Positions 8,389 through 16,473 are shown, counted from the first letter of the stretch. The stretch is 64,000 bases of DNA from Lachnospiraceae bacterium (GCA_015057525.1 SVEE01000001.1:124001-188000), one strand, 5' to 3'. The notes: generated by a model from the sequence alone, not told the origin. Numbers and translations: made by a program.

Positions 8389-9422
8389 GAAGAAACAAAA
8401 AGAAAAAAGGATTTATATTATCCGGAATAAGTATATTTTTTACCATTTTGGTGTTTTTGGAGCTCATGGTTTCTGCTGCTGTAGCCAGATTTGTACAGTG
8501 GCTTTTGGAGGAGACTTTTAAGACAGAGGTTTCTGACACATGGCTCCTTTTCATGATTGTAGTATTGATGGGAGTTGCACTTGCCTTTTTCGTCAACAGG
8601 ATTTTCTTTAGACCAATACAAAAGCTTAATGTTGGAATGAATGAGGTTGCGGCAGGGGATTTTTCTGTAAGACTTAAAACAGGAAGTCCTATAAATGAAG
8701 TAAAAGAAATATATGACAGCTTTGACCTTATGGTAAGAGAGCTAGATGCAACGGAGGTTTTACAGTCAGATTTCGTATCCAATGTATCTCACGAAATCAA
8801 AACACCTATCAATGCAATAGAAGGCTATGCCATGCTTTTGCAGGATGACCAGTATACAAAGGAAGAACAAGAAGAATTTGTAGAGAAAATATTATTCAAT
8901 ACAAAACGACTTTCAGAACTGGTTGGGAATATACTATTACTTTCTAAAATAGACAATCAGGCAATAACAAAAAATGAAAAGTCATTTAGACTTGATGAAC
9001 AAATTAGACAGTCAATAATGCAACTTGAAACCAAGTGGACCGAAAAAGAAATAGAATTTGATGTCGATTTGGAAAAAGTGGAAATTGTCGGAAATGCTCA
9101 ATTATTAGTGCATATATGGGATAACCTCATAGGCAATGCAATCAAATTTGACCCTATGTATGGAATGATAAAAATAAGACTTTCAAGGGAAGAAGGAAAA
9201 ATTAAGTTCGTGATAGAGGACAATGGAAGCGGAATATCAGAAGATGCATTAAAGCATATCTTCGATAAATTCTATCAGGGCGACAGCTCCCACAAAGCAG
9301 AGGGCAACGGCCTTGGACTTGCTCTAGTAAAAAAGATAGTCGATATATATGACGGCAAAATAATAGCAGAAAATCTACCAGAGGCAGGCTGTAGATTTAC
9401 TGTGGAACTACCTGCGATGTAG
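8385..9422 (+). CDS. Membrane sensor histidine kinase
   Basis: It overlaps the response regulator by ATGA, so the two are translationally coupled. Two membrane helices (about residues 10-35 and 52-72) bracket only ~16 extracytoplasmic residues. This small loop suggests sensing in the membrane or through a partner rather than by a ligand domain. A HAMP domain (RPIQKLNVGMNEVAAGDF), HisKA with His136 in SNVSHEIKTPI, and a full HATPase (N box NLIGNAIKF, DNGSGIS, GNGLGLALVKKI) follow. Short-loop kinases of this build in Firmicutes often answer to cell-envelope damage with help from a transporter or lipoprotein; the adjacent lipoproteins could play that part. Confidence 0.92.
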   Translation: MRRNKKKKGFILSGISIFFTILVFLELMVSAAVARFVQWLLEETFKTEVSDTWLLFMIVVLMGVALAFFVNRIFFRPIQKLNVGMNEVAAGDFSVRLKTGSPINEVKEIYDSFDLMVRELDATEVLQSDFVSNVSHEIKTPINAIEGYAMLLQDDQYTKEEQEEFVEKILFNTKRLSELVGNILLLSKIDNQAITKNEKSFRLDEQIRQSIMQLETKWTEKEIEFDVDLEKVEIVGNAQLLVHIWDNLIGNAIKFDPMYGMIKIRLSREEGKIKFVIEDNGSGISEDALKHIFDKFYQGDSSHKAEGNGLGLALVKKIVDIYDGKIIAENLPEAGCRFTVELPAM

Positions 9423-9449
9423 GTGGAGCTAGTATTAGCTTCACCTTTT
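9422..9449 (+). terminator. Rho-independent terminator of the two-component operon
   Basis: The stem GGTGGAGCTA / TAGCTTCACC, with a 3-nt loop and a trailing T5, starts at the stop codon of the kinase gene. Confidence 0.8.
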
Positions 9450-9476
9450 TATTTTGTCTTATAGGGCAAGAATAAT

Positions 9477-9707
9477 AAAAAGTGATTTTGAAACATAGGG
9501 CACAAACAGTTATAAATCATGTAATAGCAAACATTAAAACTGCGTATTTAGCGACTGACGAAATCCACCGGTTACGAAGACTTAGGCTCGAAGGCATTCC
9601 TGAGAGACTTAGTCGAAGTTAGCGGTTAGTTTGTCAGCGCGTTGCAGTAGTTTGCAATTGCATGATATATAACTGTTTGTGCCCTGTGTGGCAAAATCGC
9701 TTTTTTC
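9477..9707. repeat. Large (~230 bp) imperfect palindrome, candidate structured RNA or MITE-like element
   Basis: The outer arms pair almost perfectly. AAAAAGTGATTTTG matches CAAAATCGCTTTTTT. GGGCACAAACAGTTATA matches TATAACTGTTTGTGCCC, and ATCATG and GCAAAC find their partners further in. Inner arms continue with ACTGC/GCAGT and CTGAC/GTCAG up to an apical AGG-CATT-CCT hairpin. The core also holds a direct repeat of GACTTAG..TCGAAG. There is no coding frame. Its GC content is higher than the flanks. Repetitive extragenic palindromes and miniature transposons have this shape; a long hairpin RNA ending in a U-run is the other option. Confidence 0.6.
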
Positions 9708-9737
9708 TATATATTCTTGCGATAAAATACAAAATTC

Positions 9738-9770
9738 AACAAATGTTGACATTTAATTGAAGTTCAGTTG
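9738..9770 (+). promoter_or_regulatory. 33-bp motif shared with the two-component promoter, copy 2
   Basis: It is 29/33 identical to 7614-7646 and lies about 45 bp before the PlsC start. It contains a consensus TTGACA at 9746-9751, although no convincing -10 follows at 17 bp. Confidence 0.5.
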
Positions 9771-9816
9771 CATTTACTAATTTATATTTGTAGGAGTAAA
9801 AGGGGAGGTGTCGTTC

Positions 9817-10452
9817 TTGAACAAGGATAAAAATCCATTCCTCAAGCTTGTTGCAATGACTATCAGAGGAATACTTAGAATATACGATTACATATGCTAT
9901 CGCCCTAAGGTGATATACACAAATAAAGATGTTAAGAAATATATAAAGAAAAACCCAGTAATATTCGTACCAAATCATTTCAGCTATAGAGATGGTCCAA
10001 CCTGTTATTTTCTGTTTAAAAACAGCTCACTTATAGTAGCAAGAGACTGGTACGAGAGAAAGTGGATAAGGCTGGCTGTATATGGAAAGCCTGTTATTCC
10101 AATAGACAGACAAGGACTTGATACAGCATGGTTGAGGGATGCTTCTGATATGTACAAAGCAGGTAAGCACATATTTATATTCCCAGAGGGGCATACAAAT
10201 TCATTTAAAGAGATAGATGAATTTAAGGCAGGCTTTGTAATGCTTTCAATAATGACAGGTGCACCTATAGTTCCTATGTATATTGATGGAAGTACAGAGG
10301 TATTTAAGGGTAAGCGTCTTAAGATATACGTTGGAGAGGTAGAGGAGCTTGACAGCGAGGGCAAGGGAATGAATGCCCAGTATCTGCAGAAAGAGTGTAA
10401 GAGATTTAGGCAGATGGTTGTGGATATGAGAGAAAAGTACGAGAAAGGATAA
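9817..10452 (+). CDS. plsC: 1-acyl-sn-glycerol-3-phosphate acyltransferase (PlsC-like)
   Basis: The start is taken as TTG 9817, 8 bp after AGGGGAGG; the GTG inside that site is less likely. The 211-residue protein has the acyltransferase block NHFSYRDG with His54 and Asp59 (HX4D), the substrate-binding FPEGHTN (122-128) and IVPMYIDGS. PlsC adds a second acyl chain to lysophosphatidic acid at the membrane. Here it opens a cassette with an acyl-activating enzyme and a dedicated ACP, only 6 bp from the next gene. Its donor may therefore be an acyl chain loaded on that ACP, and it could modify a special lipid rather than bulk phospholipid. Confidence 0.88.
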   Translation: MNKDKNPFLKLVAMTIRGILRIYDYICYRPKVIYTNKDVKKYIKKNPVIFVPNHFSYRDGPTCYFLFKNSSLIVARDWYERKWIRLAVYGKPVIPIDRQGLDTAWLRDASDMYKAGKHIFIFPEGHTNSFKEIDEFKAGFVMLSIMTGAPIVPMYIDGSTEVFKGKRLKIYVGEVEELDSEGKGMNAQYLQKECKRFRQMVVDMREKYEKG

Positions 10453-10458
10453 GGTGTA

Positions 10459-11940
10459 ATGGGAAATTATTTTTATGACATGGTAGACCCGGAAGAGATG
10501 GCAAAGTTTGAGTATCTTCCCACTTATGTTGATTTATTAGAGAAATGTAAGAGAGACTATGCAGATTATCCTGCAATAAGTGACAGAAAGACAACATATA
10601 CATATAAAGAGTTATATGAGCGTGTGGCAAGACGAAGAGAATTTATATATTCACAAGGGTTAACCCAGGGCTCAAAAATTGCTGTTATGGCAAGGAACGA
10701 TTTGGATGCAATGGAGCTTTTACTTGCAATTGCAACTGCAGGGTACACATACATTATGCTTCCAAATGCATTAAATCACGATGCACTGATGGGCATATCT
10801 ATGAAGTTCGAGCTTGCAGGAATGTTTGTTGCAGAGGAATTTATGCCACTTGCAGAGGGGCTTCCTTGTAAGGTATGGCCTACAGCTTCCATAGGTGACA
10901 AGGAGGCTGCACCAGCAGAAGTAAAGAAAGATACAATTGCAGCAATATATTTTACAGGAGGAACAACAGGTGCTCCTAAGGGTGCCGTAATGACACACGG
11001 TGCCATGATGAGAGGTGCATTTAACGGTGTGTTCCAGCCGGGAAAGGTAATGCATAAGAGATATCTTGCAATGCTTCCTCTTTCACATATATTTGGTTCC
11101 ATAAAGAGCTTTCTTGCATGTCTTTATACAGGCTCAATTGTATATACATGTACAGATATGAGAGCGGCAGTAGCAGATATTCCGGTGGTTAAGCCACATG
11201 TTTTAGTTCTTGTTCCAGGACTTGTAGATATAATTTTCTCTATTGCTAAAATGAAGGGGAAAGCATTTTTAGGTGATTTGGAAACTATCGTGTGTGGTGC
11301 GGCGCCTGTGCCTCCTCGTCTTATGAAGATTGCGGAAGAAATGGGTGTATGTATGTGTGCAGGTTATGGACTTACAGAAGGTGCAAATCTTTCTTTTGCA
11401 AACAGTGATACAGTTTCTAAGCCCGATTCCATGGGTAAGGTTTATCCGGAACAGGAATATAAGGTAGTAAATGGTGAGTTATGGATTAGGGGCGATAACC
11501 TTATGAATGAGTATTATAAGGATCCAGAGGCTACAGCTGCTGTGTTTGAGGACGGCTGGTTTAAGACAGGAGACTTGGTGGAATTTGATGAGGATGATTG
11601 TATCTATATAACTGGAAGAATTAAAAACCTTATTATACTTCCTAATGGTGAAAATGTATCTCCGGAGGAACTGGAAGAATTATTCTACAAGGAGCCAATG
11701 GTTAAGGATTGTCTTGTAAGTGAGATGGAGCTTAACGGAAACGCTGTAATAGGAATAGATATTTTGCCATTTGAACCTGCATGCCAAGGTATGAGTCAGG
11801 ATGAAATTAAAAGTAAAATGCAGGAAATCACTGACAGAATAAATAAAGAATTGCCACCATTTAAAAGAATTCTTAAGGTAGTGGTAAGGACAGAGGATTT
11901 TAAACGTACAGGTGCGATGAAGATTGATAGAAATCAATAA
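10459..11940 (+). CDS. AMP-forming acyl-CoA/acyl-ACP synthetase
   Basis: This 493-residue protein belongs to the adenylate-forming (ANL) superfamily. Visible motifs are the P-loop YFTGGTTGAPKG (165-176), A4-A5-type GYGLTEGAN, the adenylate-binding WFKTGDLVEFDEDD, the hinge ITGRIKNLI, and the C-terminal catalytic lysine in TGAMKIDRNQ. It activates a carboxylic acid with ATP and passes it to a thiol acceptor. The ACP gene 23 bp downstream makes ACP a likely acceptor in place of CoA. The substrate is probably a fatty acid, but it is not readable from the sequence. Confidence 0.88.
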   Translation: MGNYFYDMVDPEEMAKFEYLPTYVDLLEKCKRDYADYPAISDRKTTYTYKELYERVARRREFIYSQGLTQGSKIAVMARNDLDAMELLLAIATAGYTYIMLPNALNHDALMGISMKFELAGMFVAEEFMPLAEGLPCKVWPTASIGDKEAAPAEVKKDTIAAIYFTGGTTGAPKGAVMTHGAMMRGAFNGVFQPGKVMHKRYLAMLPLSHIFGSIKSFLACLYTGSIVYTCTDMRAAVADIPVVKPHVLVLVPGLVDIIFSIAKMKGKAFLGDLETIVCGAAPVPPRLMKIAEEMGVCMCAGYGLTEGANLSFANSDTVSKPDSMGKVYPEQEYKVVNGELWIRGDNLMNEYYKDPEATAAVFEDGWFKTGDLVEFDEDDCIYITGRIKNLIILPNGENVSPEELEELFYKEPMVKDCLVSEMELNGNAVIGIDILPFEPACQGMSQDEIKSKMQEITDRINKELPPFKRILKVVVRTEDFKRTGAMKIDRNQ

Positions 11941-11963
11941 GATATAAAACGGAGGATAAGAAA

Positions 11964-12194
11964 ATGATTTTTGAAAGGCTTGTAAATATTTTTGAAAGAA
12001 TAATGCCACAGGTAAATACTAGTGAAATAAAAATGGAGAGTATACTTACATCCGATTTAGGAGTGGATTCGCTTAATATGCTTCTACTTGCAATAAGCGT
12101 TGAGGAAGAGTTTGGAATTCGTTTTGAGCAGGACGCAAAATTGGAAACTGTGAAGGATATTTGTGATTACGTTGAACTTAAAGCCGTGGCATAA
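11964..12194 (+). CDS. Acyl carrier protein
   Basis: The 76-residue acidic protein has the phosphopantetheine site DLGVDSLNML, with Ser36 as the attachment residue, and the usual four-helix spacing. GGAGGATAAG precedes its start. It is a discrete carrier placed between the adenylating enzyme and a flavin reductase, so it is probably dedicated to this cassette and not the housekeeping ACP of fatty-acid synthesis. It would need modification by a PPTase encoded elsewhere. Confidence 0.92.
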   Translation: MIFERLVNIFERIMPQVNTSEIKMESILTSDLGVDSLNMLLLAISVEEEFGIRFEQDAKLETVKDICDYVELKAVA

Positions 12195-12205
12195 GAGGTG
12201 ATAAA

Positions 12206-12916
12206 GTGAAGGTACTAGTTATAAACGGAAGCCCCAAAGGGGCAAATAGTAATACATTGAGGTTAACCGATGCATTACTTGATGGAATAAGACAAAATTC
12301 AGATGCAGAAATAGAAATGCTTACAGTAAAGGATATGGATATCAAACCATGTCTTGGCTGCATGAGTTGTTGGGGACATACGGTAGGTAAATGTGTAATT
12401 GACGACGTTATGACTGAGGTTTACCAAAAGGTAATGGCTGCAGACCTTGTGGTTGAGAGCTTTCCCTTATTCTTTTTTGGAATGCCCGGCCCAATGAAAA
12501 CATTTACGGATAGAATGATGCCACTTATGGAAACCTATAAGGGGGAAGTAAGAACAATTGGCGATGATGCATTTCATGAGCCAAGATTTGACATGAGTGG
12601 AAAGAAATTAGTGGTAATATCTACCTGTGGATATGGAAGAACAGAAGAAATATATGATTCTTTAATAAAGGAATACAACTTCATTTGTGGTGCAGGTAAG
12701 TATACGGCGTTACTTTGTCCTCAAGGTGAGATGTTTGCAATACAACCACTTAAGCATCAAATAGAAGCATATTTAAAGCGCTACACAGAAATTGGTGTTT
12801 TGCTTGGTCAGGGTAAAGCGGTGCCGGAGGACATGATAAAAAAGGCATCAGAACCACTGCTTCCACAAAGAGCTTTTGAGACACTTGTAAATAATTATTG
12901 GAATTCTTGTGAATAA
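12206..12916 (+). CDS. NAD(P)H-dependent FMN reductase / flavodoxin-fold oxidoreductase
   Basis: It starts at GTG 12206, 11 bp after the ACP stop and behind AGAGGTG. The flavodoxin-like fold is shown by the opening strand and phosphate loop VLVINGSPKGANSNTLRL, the LGCMSCWGHTVGKCVIDD segment (two Cys near residues 52-55, common in this subfamily) and VVESFPLFFFGMPGPMKTFTDR. Such enzymes reduce flavins, quinones or aromatic groups. Its place in the lipid cassette suggests a redox step on an acyl or isoprenoid substrate, which I cannot specify. Confidence 0.82.
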   Translation: MKVLVINGSPKGANSNTLRLTDALLDGIRQNSDAEIEMLTVKDMDIKPCLGCMSCWGHTVGKCVIDDVMTEVYQKVMAADLVVESFPLFFFGMPGPMKTFTDRMMPLMETYKGEVRTIGDDAFHEPRFDMSGKKLVVISTCGYGRTEEIYDSLIKEYNFICGAGKYTALLCPQGEMFAIQPLKHQIEAYLKRYTEIGVLLGQGKAVPEDMIKKASEPLLPQRAFETLVNNYWNSCE

Positions 12917-12946
12917 TTATGAGCAATGGGAATTAGGAATAAAGAT

Positions 12947-13195
12947 ATGTTAGAAAAAACAAATGTGATTTATTTTGAAAATGAATTAGAGGATGAATTT
13001 TCAAGATCGCAAATTACTCCTAAAAAAATAGACAAAGATTATTGTTATTTGGGAGGTCTGGGAAGACGATTAGGAAGACTGTTTTTTTATCATATTCTAG
13101 CTAAGCCCATTGCTTTTTTGTACCTAAAAATAAAATACGGGCACAGAATTGTTAATAGAAATGTCTTGAAAGAAGTAATTAGGGCATGCGTTTAG
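12947..13195 (+). pseudogene. Truncated lysophospholipid acyltransferase, N-terminal fragment
   Basis: Starting at ATG 12947 (AGGAAT upstream), 82 residues are readable. KTNVIYFENELEDEF, ITPKKIDKDYCYL and the amphipathic FFYHILAKPIAFLYLKIKYGH followed by VNRNVLK match the N-terminal lead of PlsC-like acyltransferases of this group. The frame ends before the expected NHT(X)D catalytic block. The stop falls inside the first unit of a 38-bp tandem repeat (from 13182), so repeat invasion or expansion appears to have cut off the catalytic domain. If translated, the product would be a membrane-associating helix without activity. Confidence 0.65.
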
Positions 13196-13295
13196 GTATG
13201 AGCTTGGTTCTATAGACTTGGGCATGCATTTAGGTATGAGCTTGGTTCTATAGACTTGGGCATGCATTCTGGTATATGTTTGGGTCTATAGAGAA
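13182..13295 (+). repeat. 38-bp tandem repeat (two near-identical units plus a diverged third)
   Basis: Units at 13182-13219 and 13220-13257 differ by one base (GGGCATGCG/A..., ending in GGTTCTATAGACTT). The third, 13258-13295, drifts into TGGGTCTATAGAGAA. Each carries a TCTATAGA core related to the GGGTCTATAGA hairpins found nearby. The first unit contains the stop codon of the truncated acyltransferase. Confidence 0.85.
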
Positions 13296-13315
13296 TGAAG
13301 TAATTATGAGACCCA
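13281..13315. repeat. GGGTCT/AGACCC hairpin of the dispersed family
   Basis: TGGGTCT at 13281-13287 pairs with AGACCCA at 13309-13315 across a 21-nt AT-rich loop. The same paired motif recurs at 13371, 13503 and 57845. Confidence 0.5.
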
Positions 13316-13370
13316 CAAAATTGCATGTTGGTTTGAATTATGTGTAAATATAATGAATAATAATGACCGT

Positions 13371-13413
13371 ATGGGTCTATCGAGAATTTTTTGTTCTATA
13401 GACCCATTTTTTT
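13371..13413. terminator. Terminator-like hairpin built from the GGGTCTATAGA motif
   Basis: ATGGGTCTATcgAGAA pairs with TTCTATAGACCCAT, followed by T6. It would end any transcript from the lipid cassette that reads through the repeats. Confidence 0.7.
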
Positions 13414-13423
13414 AGTGGATTGT

Positions 13424-13544
13424 GGGTATTGGCGACAACTTTTTTTGTATGTACCCACACAGCATGTTTTGAGTTTACATAACACACAAAAATGATTCCT
13501 GCTGGGTCTAGGCAGAAAGAAAATTTCTCTAGATCCAATAACGC
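13424..13544 (+). repeat. Dispersed intergenic repeat, copy B (121 bp)
   Basis: Same length and anchors as 1560-1680: GGGTATTG, ACAACTTTTTTT, ACCC, GAGTTTACATAA, then TGGGTCTA ... TCTAGATCCA. The GTTTACATAACACA word occurs once inside (13471) and again just after it (~13551), framing a hairpin. Confidence 0.6.
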
Positions 13545-13628
13545 AACAAAAGTTTACATAACACAAAGAGGGGGCCTAGTAAAATGAAGAAACGTGGATA
13601 TAGTAGAAAACAGCAAAAAGTATGATGG

Positions 13629-13738
13629 TAATAAGCTAGTAAGAAGCTGGTAAGAAACTGGCGAGAAACTGGTAAGAAACTGGCAAGAAGCTGGCAAGAA
13701 ACTGGCGAGAAGCTGGCGAGAAGCTGGCAAGAAACAAT
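13629..13738 (+). repeat. 11-bp tandem repeat array (about nine to ten units)
   Basis: Units of the form (T/C)(A/G)AGAA(G/A)CTGG follow each other without spacers from 13629, exact in register from 13640 to 13727. The variable positions are all transitions (A/G or T/C). Eleven is not a multiple of three and no ATG-led frame spans the array, so it is not a coding repeat. A period near one helical turn would put every unit on the same face of the DNA. Role unknown. Confidence 0.85.
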
Positions 13739-14037
13739 GTAGTGAGAAGTCTCAGAAAAGGCTTCGTTTTATATGTTATAAAATATAAAAAAATATAGTA
13801 GACAGGACTTCAATATGGTATAATAAATTATATGTTCAACACATTGTATTTTTAAGGTTTTGCAACATTAATACTTGCATAAAATTAAATATAATGTCAT
13901 TTTTTATAAAAACGAATATAATACTAGAATTTCTGTATAAAAAATTCGTAGTACAAAATTCAAACAGGGAAGGGTTTATTTATGTAACTAGTTAACGTAT
14001 TTTATGAGCAAAATTTAACAAGCAGGAGGTAGCAACT
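13739..14037. other. AT-rich spacer before the EF-G-like gene
   Basis: No gene or clear structure is seen. A TATAAT at about 13819 lacks a well-spaced -35 box. The last 15 bases hold the strong AGCAGGAGG site of the next gene. Confidence 0.4.
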
Positions 14038-16128
14038 ATGAACGTGTACACAACCGACAAAATAAGAAACGTAGTATTATTGGGTCATGGCGGAGCAGGT
14101 AAAACCAGTCTGGTTGAATCAATGGCGTATTTGTCAGGGATAACCACCAGAATGGGTAAAGTTGAGGATGGAAATACCATTAGTGACTTCGGTAAAGAAG
14201 AACAAAAGAGACAGATTTCCATTAGTACCTCCCTTGTGCCTATAGAGTGGAATGGAATTAAAATAAATGTTCTTGATACACCAGGATATTTTGACTTTAT
14301 TGGAGAAGTTGAGCAGGCAATAAGTGCAGCAGATGCAGCGATTATAGTTGTTTCCGGTAAGTCTGGAGTTGAGGCTGGAACTGAGAAGGCTTGGGAGCTC
14401 TGCGAGAAATATAAGCTTCCACGAATGATATATGTTACTGGAATGGATGCGGATAATGCGTCTTTTAAGAATGTTGTTGAGACTCTTACTGAAATGTATG
14501 GCAAGAAGATTGCACCATTTCATTTCCCAATAAGAGAGAATGAAAAATTCGTTGGTTACATAAACGTAATAAGTGAAACTGGTAGCCGTTGGCAAGGCAA
14601 AGAGGTTGTTGAGTGTGAGATTCCTGATTACAGTAAGGAGAATCTTGATCTTTATAAAGAAACTCTTATGGAGGCTGTTGCGGAGACTAGCGAAGAATTT
14701 ATGGATAGATATTTCAGTGGAGATACCTTCTCTGAATTTGAAATTCGTGCGGCCCTTAGAACTAATGTTATTAATGGTACATTGGTGCCTATTTCTATGG
14801 GCTCTAATACACTTTGTCAGGGTACTTATGCTCTTATAGACGATATAATCAAATATCTTCCAAGCCCTGAAAACAAAGAGATGGTTGGATTTAACATGAA
14901 GACTAATGAGCTTTTTGTTGCCAACTATGATTTCGCTAAAGCTAAATCAGCTTATGTATTCAAAACAATTGTTGATCCGTTTATAGGTAAATATTCCCTT
15001 ATCAAGGTTTGCTCAGGTGTATATAAGGCTGGGGACATGGTATACAATAAGGATAAGGATATAGAGGAGAAGGTTAGCAAGCTTTATGTACTTTGTGGAG
15101 GCAAGCCTATTGAAGTTTCGGAGCTTCACGCAGGTGATATAGGTGCGATTCCTAAGCTTACAGCAGCAAGAACCGGTAATACTCTTTCTACTAAGGCTAC
15201 AGTTATTGAGTATGGTAAATTCGAGATTTCTAAGCCATATACATTTATGAGATATAAGGTGCCTAACAAGAACAATATTGACAAGGTTGCTCAAGCTTTG
15301 CAGAAACTTACTCACGAGGACCAGACCTTAAAGCTTGTAAATGACACAGAAAATGGTCAGACTCTTATGTACGGTATGGGAGAGCAACAGCTTGAAATAA
15401 TTCAGAGCAGACTCCTCAATGAGTACAAATGTGAAATAGAACTTAAGAAACCAAAGATTGCCTTTAGAGAGACAATCAAGAAGAAATCAGACGTGGAATA
15501 TAAGTATAAGAAACAGTCGGGAGGACACGGTCAGTATGGTCACGTTAAGATGCGTTTTGAACCATCTGGTGATTTAGAAACACCTTATGTATTTGAACAG
15601 GAGGTAGTTGGTGGTGCAGTTCCTAAGAACTTCTTCCCAGCAGTTGAGAAGGGTATGCAGGAATCTGTATTAAAGGGTCCTCTTGCAGCATATCCAGTAG
15701 TAGGTGTTAAGGGTATTTTATATGATGGTTCAGCACACTCGGTTGACTCTTCGGAGATGGCGTTTAAGCAGGCTACTAAGCAGGCATTTAAGAAAGGCTT
15801 CATGGAAGCAGGTCCTATTCTTCTTGAACCTATTATGAGCCTTAAGGTTACTGTGCCAGATACATTTACAGGTGATGTAATGGGAGACCTGAACAAACGT
15901 AGAGGTAGAGTGCTAGGAATGAATGTAGCAGGCAAGGGCAAACAGCTTATTGAGGCTGATGTACCAATGATGGAGCTTTTGGGCTACTGCACAGTTCTTC
16001 GTTCTATGACTGGTGGACGTGGTGAATACTCGTATGAGTTTGCAAGATATGAGCAGGCTCCAAGTGATATTCAGACAGCAGAGGTTACAGCAAGAGCTAA
16101 CAAGGTTGCTGAGGGTGATGAGGAATAA
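14038..16128 (+). CDS. Elongation factor G-like translational GTPase (EF-G type 2)
   Basis: At 696 residues it has the full five-domain EF-G layout. The GTPase domain shows G1 GHGGAGKTS (16-24) and G3 DTPGYFDF (about 80-87). The G4 guanine-recognition motif NKxD is replaced by TGMD (134-137). Domain IV keeps SGGHGQYGHVKMRFEP, and domain V is present. EF-G2-type paralogs lack a settled role, and some act in ribosome rescue or stress. The altered G4 could weaken or change nucleotide specificity. It stands alone between repeat-rich DNA and the T-box operon, so housekeeping fusA is probably elsewhere. Confidence 0.88.
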   Translation: MNVYTTDKIRNVVLLGHGGAGKTSLVESMAYLSGITTRMGKVEDGNTISDFGKEEQKRQISISTSLVPIEWNGIKINVLDTPGYFDFIGEVEQAISAADAAIIVVSGKSGVEAGTEKAWELCEKYKLPRMIYVTGMDADNASFKNVVETLTEMYGKKIAPFHFPIRENEKFVGYINVISETGSRWQGKEVVECEIPDYSKENLDLYKETLMEAVAETSEEFMDRYFSGDTFSEFEIRAALRTNVINGTLVPISMGSNTLCQGTYALIDDIIKYLPSPENKEMVGFNMKTNELFVANYDFAKAKSAYVFKTIVDPFIGKYSLIKVCSGVYKAGDMVYNKDKDIEEKVSKLYVLCGGKPIEVSELHAGDIGAIPKLTAARTGNTLSTKATVIEYGKFEISKPYTFMRYKVPNKNNIDKVAQALQKLTHEDQTLKLVNDTENGQTLMYGMGEQQLEIIQSRLLNEYKCEIELKKPKIAFRETIKKKSDVEYKYKKQSGGHGQYGHVKMRFEPSGDLETPYVFEQEVVGGAVPKNFFPAVEKGMQESVLKGPLAAYPVVGVKGILYDGSAHSVDSSEMAFKQATKQAFKKGFMEAGPILLEPIMSLKVTVPDTFTGDVMGDLNKRRGRVLGMNVAGKGKQLIEADVPMMELLGYCTVLRSMTGGRGEYSYEFARYEQAPSDIQTAEVTARANKVAEGDEE

Positions 16129-16201
16129 ACATTACACAGCATGATGCATAAAATAAAGGTAGAATTGCAATAATATTGTTAAAAATACAGCTAATACTGT
16201 G

Positions 16202-16230
16202 TTGACAAAATTAATTGGGTTTGTTATTAT
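16202..16230 (+). promoter_or_regulatory. Predicted promoter of the T-box/aspS operon
   Basis: A consensus TTGACA (16202-16207) and TATTAT (16225-16230) are separated by 17 bp. Transcription would start near 16237, leaving a ~235-nt leader. Confidence 0.75.
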
Positions 16231-16236
16231 TCCTAC

Positions 16237-16458
16237 TGGAGACTCAGCTTTTGTGGAAAGTCTAACAGGGATTATGCGTCATGGACTGAAAGCGCATTTT
16301 AGATAAGTAGTAAGTTTGGGAACACTCTGGTTGATTATAATTTTATATTTAAAAGAGGATACCTTTGGTATCAATGCGGGTGGCACCGCGGGTTAATTTT
16401 TAGTTTACTCGTCCCGGGAATATTTAAAATATTCCCGGGACTTATTATTTTATTTTTT
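16237..16458 (+). ncRNA. T-box leader (tRNA-sensing riboswitch) controlling aspS-gatC, gatA, gatB
   Basis: The T-box signature GCGGGTGGCACCGCGG lies at 16376-16391 and is followed by an intrinsic terminator (CCCGGGAATATT / AATATTCCCGGG, 16413-16439, then a T-rich run). Uncharged tRNA binding to stem I and the T-box would form the antiterminator and allow read-through. The downstream gene predicts tRNA(Asp) or tRNA(Asn) as the ligand; GAC triplets at 16241 and 16284 are candidate specifiers, but I could not fold stem I confidently. The T-box call is firm, the specifier is not. Confidence 0.93.
16413..16458 (+). terminator. T-box regulatory terminator
   Basis: A 12-bp perfect GC-capped stem (CCCGGGAATATT with its complement) is followed by TTATTATTTTATTTTTT. 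It is the attenuator of the T-box leader, 15 bp before the aspS start. Confidence 0.92.
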
Positions 16459-16473
16459 ATAGGAGGTTTTATT

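Noticed and set aside
13584-13625. A 13-codon frame (MKKRGYSRKQQKV) after GAGGGGG
   Set aside because: Too short, lies between repeats, and has no supporting context.
13629-13738. CRISPR-like array
   Set aside because: The units are 11 bp and contiguous, with no unique spacers, and no cas genes are present.
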